From the NCBI RefSeq assembly GCF_003590095.1, contig NC_039501.1:1674001-1738000 (forward strand): 64,000 nt of DNA, given 5' to 3'. Positions within the stretch are counted from its first letter, which is position 1, and every line of letters starts with the position of its first letter. The position numbers and the translations under genes are program-made. The notes beneath the pieces are model-generated. The model saw only the letters and a program-made list of their open reading frames with translations, searched no databases and had not been told where the DNA came from. Shown here piece by piece: positions 12,601 to 24,600 of this stretch. Source of the stretch: Trichoplusia ni (lineage: Eukaryota; Arthropoda; Insecta; Lepidoptera; Noctuidae).

Positions 12601-15600
12601 GGGTCCACTGCGTGGCCGTCCTTCTGACACCAGGTCATGAAATGTGAAAGCTAGACAGCTGAAATTTTCAGAGATGATTTATTTATGTTGCCAATAAAAA
12701 ACTAAAATGGATGGTCGAAACGTTCGTTAAAGAACAGTCATAAGTTTATCGGTGGCTGACAAATTACTCCGTGGTGACAAATAGTTTTTGGGGTAAGTAG
12801 ACGGTTTTGTTGTATGTATATTTAAATTTATAGTGCCTTAATATATCTTACATTTAAAATTCTCATGCTACAGTGTACGTAATTGAACTCCTCCGAAACT
12901 GCGCGACCGATTTTCTGATAACCGGACACAAATCTATTTTTCATACCTTGAACTCATTTATATAGCAAAACGACTGTTCCTGGGTCAGCTAGTATAGATA
13001 TAATAGCTAGTAAAGGTGTTTCATCAATCGGAACAAGCATAGTGTAAATACAAGGTCTATGTTGTGACCAGTCCCCTCACCCCTCTGTCGCCTCCGGAGC
13101 CTCCTCCTCCTGCAGTACACCATGAGCGCCAGCACCAGCACCATGTAGGCGCCCGCCACGGATATGGACACCACCACCGCCTTGCCCGCCACACCACTCG
13201 ACTCTTGAGGGGGGAGCTCTCCTTCTAAAACAAGACAATTATGAATCTCAATGAAACAACTCAACACACCTATCGCGATCAACCGCAAGACATAGTCCTC
13301 GCAGTTGCGCCACATAACCATACCTAGGTACCCGCAACACCGCTTTCAATTTTAGAGAATTGTGAAGTTAACTTGATTCATTTAAAGTACCTAAAATGAT
13401 CTACGTTAGGTCCGATTTACGTTTGTGTCAAAACCTGGGCCCCGAATGCCCCGATTCTGCTATTGACAATGGCCGATGAATGAATGGCAATTGTACTAAA
13501 TTTGAAATTATTGATATTCTCTTAAGCATGTTGTGAATCTATAATCGGCCATTGTAAATAGGAGAATTGAGGCCCTGAAAGTTTGTTGAAAACGAGAAGC
13601 AAACTAGAATTTTCCTTGGATCGAATTCAATTCGCTTCAAGCTTTGCGAGAATGTAGGGTTTGTAATGTTTAGACTGGAAGCCCACCCCGACAAAGTTGT
13701 GAAAAGGCCTGGCCGATGATGAACTGAAATATATAGAAAATAGTTTAATTTATCACTTTACCTTGATGTACAATAAGCTGCAGTTCATTCCGGTCGAGGC
13801 CGGCGGCGCTGCCGGCCGTGCAGCCGTACTGGTCCGCGTCGGGGGCAGACACGTTGCGGATTATGAGGGTACCGTTGTTCATGAGAAGAAACCTGAAAGA
13901 TAATATACGTTAAGACTATTGACAAATATGAGCTAAAATATACGAATACTGTTGAACTGTTGTCAAGATGTTCTAAACTGCAGTTACTTTAAAAGATGTT
14001 ATTAGTCTTTAAGCTCTCTTTAAAATCTATATCTATACTCAATACTCATGTATAAAGCTGAAGAGTTTGTTTGTTTGTTTGAACGCGCTAATCTCAGGAA
14101 CTAATGGTTCAAATTGAAAAAATATTTTTGTGTTGAATAGACCATTCATCGAGGAAGGTTTTAGGCTATAAAACATCACGCTGCGACTAGTAGGAGCGGA
14201 AATACAATGGAAATTGTGGAAAAAACAGGGAAAATTATTCATCTTCGAGGGCTTTCTTAACTTATATCTTCTAACCACGCGGACTAAGTCGCGGGCAACA
14301 GCTAGTAAATAAATAAAATTAGTAACTGTCGCCATTTTATTTCAAGTAACGGGAATGGTTTCTTTTTTCATGGAAAATCGGTGATAACTGATTGGAGTAA
14401 AACTTAATTAAGAGAAATTGTGTGAATAAAGTAAGATATGTCAAATCAAATAGAACGGACTTCAACTTGTAATTTTTATGAGTATGATCATTATTTGTAT
14501 AAAATCTTACCTCGCAGAAGTTGCATTAACACTATCTTCTGTATCTACGCCTTCTTCTGCAAAAGAGAATAAAAAAATATATTTTAATGAACGGACGGCC
14601 AAATGGTTCATCGTCATGTTTAACACCATGCTATTGACAATTTTGCACGACGTATTGCGGATATATCCCCGCGTAGAGCAACGTTTTTTTGCCGTCAGTT
14701 TATTCTAAGTTCTTTCATCTGGTCTTCGAAGTTCGTAGTTCATTTAATTTCATAGTGCGGTCCGATATTGTGAAAGATGTAGGAAAATATCGTGACAAAA
14801 CCTGGATTCGAAATATTGGAATTTGGATTCACCACCTACTGAGCAAGAGAGGTGATCACTCCTCAAATCTATACTAATATATAAAGCTGAAGAGTTTGTT
14901 TGTTTGTTTGTTTGTTTGTTTGAACGCGCTAATCTCAGGATCTACTGGCCCAAATTGAAAAACTCTTTTTGTGTTGAATAGACCATTCATCGAGGAAGGC
15001 TTTAGGCTATAAACCATCACGCTGCGACTAATAGGAGCTAAGATACAATGGAAAATGTGAAAAAAAACTGGGCCGGTATACCTAAATCATAACTTATATC
15101 TTCTACCCACGGGGACGAAGTCGCGGGCAACAGCTAGTCTTAATTTAAATTTTGAATAAGCTGGTATTAAAAATAAACGACTATTTCGTTAGCAATTTTT
15201 ATCTCGGAAGATTTCACAAACATAAAAAAAGGACCTAGACTCATAACAAGAATTCGTGGACCACACAAATACTTGACCTAAGCGGGGATCGAACCCGCGA
15301 CACGTAGCGTACATTGGCCTTGGCGTGGTGCCCTCAACCACTCGGCTATCCAGTCTTATTACCCGGTACTTACGTTGCTTGCCCAGTATAGTGAGGTTTC
15401 TGTCCCAATGCGTGGTGGGTGGAGGGTCCCCACTGGCGACACAGTTGAGCACAGCCGTCTGTCCTACTGTCACGTGTAGCTGCTGCCCTGCTACTGGTTC
15501 CAGGATGCGAGGGGTCACTGTGGACAAAATAAAAGGGGTACTTTGAGCCATAAGTATAAAGATTCCGCATATATATTCATTTATTATTGTAAAAAGAGTG

Positions 15601-18600
15601 TTTTTGTTTGTTGTGATATCCGAGCTAAACTAATTTATTTTGATGAAAGCTGGTCCGGTTTGTTTCGGTTTCAGAGTTAAACTACTAAACCGATTTTGAT
15701 GAAAGCTGTTTCGAAGTAAGCTTGAAGTTCGAGTTTATAGTCTGAGTGTTAGCATCTGAAATCGCCAACCCGCAATGCGCTGGCGTAGTGATCATTGCTC
15801 AAAGATTCTATAAAGGAAGAGTCTTATGCCCAGCAGTGGTACTGGCTGGGCTGGCATTTATTATTATTATTTATTTTTTATCAGGTGCTGTAGCTGAATC
15901 AAGTGAACGAATGTTATAGTTATTCCATTGAAAATAATAACTGATTAAGGCCCGATTTTTCAATCGTCAGATAACTTTTATTTGAGGAATAAATAAGGCC
16001 GTTTGACATATTTTCTATGCAAAAGCTGTCAAAACGTCAAACATATTCGTCGGATAAAAGCTATCTGGCGATTGAAAAATCGGCCCTTCATTATTTAAAT
16101 AGCTATATTTAGAAAAAAACAACTTTGGAAAGAAGATACAACAGAGTACTCAAATGCCACTTACCAACAACATCAAGATTAATCTTGGAAGTGATGGTCT
16201 TCTCACCGTCTACCGCCTTGCAGGTGTACTGTCCTGAGTGGCGCCTCTCCGCGTCTGCCACCATGAGGGTGCCGTTTGAGGAGGACACTCCTTCTGGGAG
16301 AGGGTCCGCCTCGTTCTGAAAGTCAATAGATATCATGGCAGATTATAAAAATTATGTAAATTAATTAAGAGAAACATAAACAATACTTGATTTAATAGAA
16401 ATGCTTCAATACTGAAAAAAGCCTGACAGATGAAGGCTTTGACTTTGTATGATTTTATTCATAAAATAATTCAGTACTTATTAAATTACTACTTTAAAAT
16501 AGGGGAAGCAGCTTAAATGGTAATGTGTTAATCTGAGATCAAAACCAGTTAGAGGTAAAACCTAAATAGAGACAATTATTAAATGTTAAACAGCTACTTT
16601 GAAAAGTTAACATGATATGGATAAAGTTAAAGTAAATATATAATTGTTTATCTACTCATAGATTTGTTTATCATTATCATCCCTTTTAAATATAAGTGGT
16701 GTTATTTAGTAACAAAAAATAGTAAACTTACCAAAAACCATTGTACAGTAGGTGCAACACCTCCAGCAACCTTGCAGTGTATTTTTCCCGAACTGTTTAA
16801 TTTCAACTTTTTGCTATACGGCTCGGGTTCAAAGCGAAGCTCGCCATCTGTCGGTGAGTAGAAAAAACTATTGAGTATAGCGCCATCTATGAGTGAGTTT
16901 AATAACGATAATTTAAAAGCCATCTGATAGATGGCGCTGCTACTAAATATTTCGGCCCTTGCAAGAAATAAGCAGTTATTTTATTTTTTCGTAAATTAAT
17001 TGAATACAATAAAGTTTCCTATTCGTATAGTAAAACATACGAAAAAGTTGAATTTACCGTATATGCTTATAGATAAATCAGACAATGTGTGATCCTGACC
17101 TTTTTAAAGGACAAGACCAAGGTCAGTGTTTGTCTTTAGGGCGTCCCTTACAAAATTCCTTATAATTAGTTCTAGAAACCGAGTCTCGTAATAACAGACA
17201 CGCTCACTAACCTTTGCTGTTGTTAAGGGTCATTTAATTTTGAATAAGTATAACATAGTTTCATAAACTGAGAAGAAATGTGTTAGGTATTAGGTTTAAA
17301 ATTACTAAATAATTAGTAGCTTTAGAGCCTCGAAGTTTACCTACTCGAAACTAATAGTCGCAGCTGAATATGGAGCTTTTTTGCCAATTGTTCTAATTGT
17401 GAATGAAATTTTGAAACCAGTAGTCATTATTCTAATATTTTTACAAAACTTTTTTATTACCAATGGCCTAGCCCAGCCTAGATGTATTAAGAAATGGACT
17501 AACTCGAAAAGATTTTTCCTTATCATAGGCTACAGTTACAAAACAAACTTTTAAGGTGATAATGCTCTTTCTAATAAAGGACAGTATACAGTCTGGCTGT
17601 ACGAAATTAATACCAGTTTGTTATTTCAAGTTCAAATCAATTCAAAACCTCAAGAACTGTTGGATTGATTTGACATTACTTATTTTGTTTTAGAAAGGCA
17701 ATAGTGCCTATTAATTTGATTTAAGAGGTTGAACTACTTTAATAAAAATAAGCACTCTTTACGGCCTAGACTGTCGTCTCTTTTCCACAACTGTGCTAGT
17801 TTCACTTGTGGTGGCGAGCAGCTAGGATTTGAATTTTGGTAATATGGGAGGTATCGGTAGGTATTATTGTAAAATCTTACCGGCAATAGCTCGATGTCGT
17901 CTGCTGCTCTTGTGATAATGAACTCTGTGAGCTGAGTGGTGGGCCACATCTGGAACAAAATAATAATATTTAAAAAAAATCTTATTTTGAAGGATTTTTT
18001 CTTGCACTAGCTGTTGCCCCCGACTTCGTCCGCGTGGTTAGAAGATATTAGTTAGGAATTTTTTAACGGAAGCCCTCGAAAATGAATATTTTTCCCCATG
18101 TTTACCACGTTTTAAGATTGTATCTTCGCTCCTATTAGTTGCAACGTGATGTTATATAGCCTGAAACCTTCATCGATGAATGAAAATGTCTATTGAACAC
18201 AAAAAGAATTTTTCAATTTGAACCAGTAGTTCCTGAGATTAGCGCGATCAAACAAACAAACAAACTCTTCAGCTTTATATATTATAAGTAAAATAAGTAT
18301 ATATATATATGAAAGGAACCTAGAGCTCAGTTAGTATGCCACGGTCCCTTGATAACCTAAATTAATCAGAAATTTTACTTCATGAGGCGTCCTCTCATTA
18401 TCTTCTTCATCGAGAAAACATACTCGTAATCAACAAATTTCCAAGTTGCACCACATTTCTTTATCCATCCATACTTAAACCTGTTCCCGGTACCGCGTTA
18501 CAAACATAAACAGTGAACGCCGCGGCCGGCGCGACATCAAACGCAGATATATTTACTTAACAAAGAAACAACAAAACATAGATCTCGACAACTAATTGTC

Positions 18601-21600
18601 TTTTAAGGAAAGACAAACATGAGAGTTCGTATTTTTAGATGGTGACAATTGAGACCTGATTTTGGACATCTTGGGTGGTCATGGTCGCCATTGCTCCTAT
18701 TGTTTGATATGGGGGGAGGGGGGGGGGAGAAAGACTGTTGACTCTGTTGAGTGAACTTGTTTAAGTGAATTATTCGAAAATAATTGACTCACAACAAAAA
18801 GTGACGTTCTGTATATTTGTTACACTCTTACGGCTAAACGGACGATTTTGATAAAACTTGCTTTGAGGTCTCATAAGAAGTCAAATATTTTCTGGATTTT
18901 ACTCCGAAATTTATTGCGGAATCAAAGATATCCGGGCGAAAATTACTAAAAGTTAAGATAATTATCAAAAATTCTAAGCCCATTATAGAATCCATCTTGC
19001 AACCCTGTCCATCCCTCCTAAGAAACCTGAGGTTACCCATACATATATTAACACATTAACTAAATAAAATAACGGACAGATCCACAGCGGTGGCCGTCAG
19101 AACAAACGGTTTCACACTGGCCGGCGCACGCGCAGCCTGTAAACAAACAGCGGCAGATCAAACGAGATGCGTACGCATTTACATTTGTAGGGTGACCATG
19201 TTGTTGTAGGCGTAATTATTGTAGGGATATTGAATATCGAGATGGATGAAAATATAAAAATATGTAGGTACAGTTTATTCTTTTCCCAAATTATGAAAAT
19301 GTTGTTCTCATCAAGTATCTATATCTTTATTGTCACAATGTGTGGTACAGTTTTAGGTATAATTAATATGCATTTCCAGAACCTTTAACACTGTGTCATT
19401 AAAATTTTATGAAATCAATGTATTAAATCTGTCTTTTATCCACTTAATGAATCACAAACAGGACTATCCTTTTAAACAGAAACTCACAGACACCCTACAC
19501 CATCTAAATATAAAATGTAAACGCAACTGTTGGTCATCACTCGACAATGAACCCGCCGGGTTCAACCGATCAGTTATCGCTTAACCATTATTGCCAGCAA
19601 TCGGTACTAGTGGTACTTTTAGTGCCACCGGAACTGCCGAAAGTATTATAAATGATTCTTAGTGAGTGAGGTGTGGCTCCTGCTTCCAATACACCTTGTA
19701 TGCGTAACGGAAGACTGTCTGCCTTGGGGGAGTTGTGTTCCACCACTTTGTGAGTGGGGTAAAGGAAGAGGAGTCAAGGTCCTGGTTGTATGCTAAACAC
19801 CATTGACGACCTCCGTGGTCGAGTGGCGTACGCACCGGTTTCAAGGTGTCGCTAGCTCTGAGGTCCCGGGTTCGATCCCCGGTCGGGTCAATGTAAAAAT
19901 TCACATTTCTACATTGTCTCGGGTCTGGGTGTTTGTGGTACCTTCGTTGTATCTGAATTCCATAACACAAGTGCTTTAGCAACTTACTTTGGGTTCAGAA
20001 CAATGTATGTGATGTTGTCCGCATTTATTATTATTTATTACCTAAGAAATCTAACTTCAGTAAGATTTTGAAAGGGGATTCAAGGAAATTGAGAGATTCC
20101 TTTGTAAATGAGAGTCTGAAAATTCGTAAAAATTGTATTTAGTGATAAGCATTGTAGTATTTGTCGAGGCAAATATTACAAATAATTTTGAATCGTATCG
20201 ACGTGGGCAAAAAGTTTACAGTCATTTGAAGGTAAACAAAGACAGCATCTAGCAACTAGCTAGATCTCAGTCACTTGCTTGAGGTTTAAACTGAATCACG
20301 TCTCAGGTTCCTTGGCAGTTTTTGGCTGATAAAGTGATCTGTGTAGTCCGATATTTCAATTCAATTAATAAGAAAAACATCTCCCGCGCTAAGAAATTTA
20401 ATCAGACGGGATTTCACAAACATTTAAGTCAAATGCAAAAAAACATCCACACTCAGGAAAAGCATTCCTGGTTTCGACGCGGGGATCGAACCCACGTCAC
20501 AACAATCAGTATCAACTATCAGTTTAAGTAATTCAAGATAAGTACTTACTTTGAATGCAAATCCTTTTAGGTTATATGTATTTTTAAACTCAAGTACTTC
20601 AATCTCTTCCAACAGTAAGGACAATGAAGTTGGCAACGTTTTAAACTAACAAGGTCACTAAAATGCGAGTTTATTGAAGTTGCAAGGTCCAAGGACTGCC
20701 AAATATAACGTTTAAATTATGAATACACAATTTCCAAGATATTTTGTGTGAGTATTAATAATTCAGCAAACATAAATATGGAAACTTGAAGATTGGATGA
20801 TTTGATGATTCATGCCGGCACTCATTAAGGCAATGGTTATTTTTATTGCTCAGTACCTAATTACATTAACCCTTGTCAAAATGTAATCTGCTGACCAAAT
20901 TGCTGGGATGTTTGAAAGGACACAAATATTCACCGAAAAACTTGAGCTATTACGTTAAAAAACTATGCGAGAACCTTACTGTCGACAAATACTTAAAAAA
21001 ATACATTTAAATTTTAAACCATCACTAAAATTAAAAACGTACAAAAACAATTTCTTAAAATGTTCGTCCAAAAACATTCCGGCCAAGCGTTGCAGAATCA
21101 GATCTTAAATGGAAGACATTTGAAATTGCAAGATGGCGGCGTACGCCGTTATTTTTTATTTCCTACCGTCTTACTGCCAGTGTTAAGTGTCTTAACGTAC
21201 CCTAGGTACTACCTATTTCCTAGTTTTAGATTGGAGCTTAATTAAAGTAATTTTGTTAATGTAATTTTGGATAGTGTTTAATTAAACATAGTTATCTGTG
21301 TCTTATAATTCTCACAAATGGAACGGATTTGAGCGCCATTTTGGTAAATTAACAGTACATTTCTATCTCAAGCCGAATTTTAATTAATGCTGCTTTTGAC
21401 GTCAGGAAGACGTATTTTTCTGTTAATGCAACAAGAGTCCTATCTATTGTACTTTTTTTGTAATTGGCTAATCCCACTTTGGGCAGAGCGGAAGAGAGTA
21501 TCAGTCATTTACAGAATAAAAAGTAAAAACTTAACCATGCATCTTCCTTTGCCTTTGGTGTACCCGAGCTGCGCTACCCCTTTCGGACAATCTGCTGGCC

Positions 21601-24600
21601 CGGCAGATATTTGCCCTAATGTGCTCCACAGACCTAGCTGACATCTCTACTTTTACGAAGTATGAAAGAACAAATTTAATTAAGAAGGCCGAAAGAACCA
21701 CATAGTTTCCGACCAGATTGCTTTAAATCTTTCCAAGTAAGTATATTATACATATATACGTAAGATATTCTTTTGCAACCAACTCAAAAAAGGTGGAGGT
21801 TCTCAATTCATCCGCAGTTTTATTTCTAATTACACAACTCAAATGTAACTATAGTTACTGCCAAGACCATACTATCTTTTTTCGTTTACTCTGATACCAG
21901 AGGTCATTAAAAAACTTCAAAGACATCCCGATATCTATGTCCATTTAGACGTAACCTTCGGGTTTCAAACGCGATAAGAGCCTGTACTATGAAGTCTTTA
22001 AGCAGGGCCCCAATTCTGCTATTTACAATGGCCGATGAATGAATGAAAATTGGCTTAAAATGACACTTTTCGTATTGTCTTAAGCATTTTTCCAACACAA
22101 TAATTGGAAATTTTGTATGGGACGTTAATACAATGAATTTTCAATTATTGTGTTAGCATAATGCTTAAGAGAATAGGAATAATTTCAAATTTAATTCAAT
22201 TGTCATTCATTCATCGGTCATTGCAAATAGCAGAATCGGGGCCCAGAACTGTTGTCATTGAGTGAGCGAGAACTCAAACGAATAATCCCTATTATATTAT
22301 TATCATCATGACTGGGTATAAAAAGAAAAAATCTCATTAGTCCCTCAGTTAGATAATTGAAAAGTATGAAACATGTGTTTTTTTCCTTTTTCAGAAAAAC
22401 TAGAATTGACAAAGATTAACTGCTTTAAAGTTTAGGAGAGGGGGCTTGTGACGTAACGATAGAGTAAAATTTATACTCAATCGTGACGTCACGCGTAAGT
22501 TTCATTCACTGTAATTTGGTCAATTTATGTTTGCGGGACAAATAAAAAAATACGTATCCATTATTATACAAAAAACTACAAGACGGACACTGCAAAAAAA
22601 ATTGTCATCATTCCTATTGTAGCGTGCCATCTCACTTCCACTATGGCGACAATTCTGCTTCAATATCGCTTAGTACAGGTAAATAACGATTAGGTTTGAT
22701 TAGATATTCGAGTCCTAAGCAAACTAAGAGGTGTAAATATTTACTTATCTTTGGATAGAAGCGACATATTTAATCTTTTAGTAGTTTATTTATGACGGGA
22801 AATAGTGTCTGTACCTTTTAGAATCATATGGATCACGCTCAAGGCGCTTCTGTAAATATACATATTAATTGGTATTAAAATGTAAATAAGTATAACAATT
22901 ATTAAATGATGTAACGGTTTACTCACGCGTATTTATCGGGGTAGCCCGACTAGTTTCGGACCCAACCGGAGTCCTTAATCATGAGCAGACGCGGCGGGAT
23001 CGCGAGTCGAACGAAGTCATTTAATAATGAATCAGTCTCACGATAGTTATTATAAAAGTATAACAATTATTGCTTATCTAAAGTATTATGTCACAAATTA
23101 TATCAAGCGGTCTAAGCAAATTCACATCTAGTAGACAAAATTATCTTCCATATTTGAATTAATTATATATTTTATTAACGTTTAAAATTGTATGTATTTA
23201 ATAAGTAAGCTTCATTTAAATTCAATAAATACATTTAATAAATTAATTTCCACTTGAAAAACAGCTACCGAAAATTCAAATAAAATCGAACACAGCGCCC
23301 CTCGCGGCGCGGCTTGCAACAAAATAATGGCGGCGTTGCCATGGCAACGGCTCGTAAAATTTTATTGCTCGCGCCCCCGCCCGGTCTCGCGCAGTAACGG
23401 TTACTTTGCAAAAGCCATCCTAGATTACAGATCATTTTATTTCAACCTGCATTTGTCCCTAGCGACGTTTATACTAGATTTTATTTGAGATTTTGTGAGG
23501 GGATGACTTTGATATTGTTGGATTTTTGCGTTGCGATCTTTGGATGTTAAAGCAGATAGTTCAAACCGTCAGATGACATGAAAATCTGATACAGAGAAGG
23601 CACAAGCATTGATCATCACACTAGCTTACTAGCACGTTAGGGAAAACAATCCTAAAATACTCGACAAGTGTCTATTTTCATGAAAATTACTATATTTATA
23701 CTATTATTGATATTTCTTCTTTCATAAATCATGATACATTTGTTTCCTTAGACGGAATACAATTCAACACGACACAACATCCTCGCGCTCAGATGGAGTT
23801 TGTAGCACTTTTTCTTGTCCACGACTAGAGCACTTAGAAAGCAGTGAAGGGTGGTAGAATGTGGGTACTGTCTAATTGTCTCAACATTAAAAAACTGCGA
23901 CTTTGAATTCTAATTTGTATAAAGTAATGTCAAATACGAGTAAAGACGATGAATTTTCTATTATTCTGGTTAATATTTCAATCTTGCTTAAAGGGCAAGT
24001 TACCACGTGACATTGCTGTTATTATTTTTAATTTACGTATTTTTTTTAATCAGGTTCAGATAATCAATTTTAGTACTTGAAAAATACAACGCGAACGTCA
24101 CGAACGCGACAATAAAAACTTCAATTACTCAAATAGGAGCAACTTAATTAGACAGTGGCACTTTGTTAAATAATTAAACCCAACTCCCCCCCTTTGCCAT
24201 AAACAACCCCTAGAAGTCGTAAAATAACACAAGTTTATGGTTTTTGGACCCCTAGTACGCAACATTTTACGCTGAACCGTACTCGAAGTAGGGTTGTGAA
24301 ACGATTTATCGATAATCGTAAATTTAAGTGGATAATCGAATCGGATTTTCAGTTGTAATCGAGAACTTTGATATTTCGATTTTATGGAATATTTGCACGA
24401 TTTGAAAGGTTTAGATGATATCGGATTAACCTTACTAATTAAATAAACGTGTATCGGTATAAATGTCGTATTTATTTTGTGAGTAAGATATAGGGTCGAC
24501 ATTTTAATCAATGGTCCCATATTTTCTCTAACTGTCGACTTGAAGATAAGGAGTTTGTTTACAAAACAATTATCTAATTAATACCTGTTTATTAGTCATG

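Noticed and set aside
17734..17958. 74-codon minus-strand frame starting MFQMWPTT
   Set aside because: It reads the candidate 69-nt segment in a frame that cannot join otk exon 2 without an immediate phase error, and it runs through the donor site.
19804..19885. tRNA gene
   Set aside because: Strong A- and B-boxes, but this is the head of a SINE with a distinct body and ATT tail; there is no acceptor stem.
24125..24520. 131-codon minus-strand open frame
   Set aside because: Low-complexity composition rich in Lys/Ser/Leu/Ile with no family resemblance; it overlaps the ATCG-rich palindromic region.
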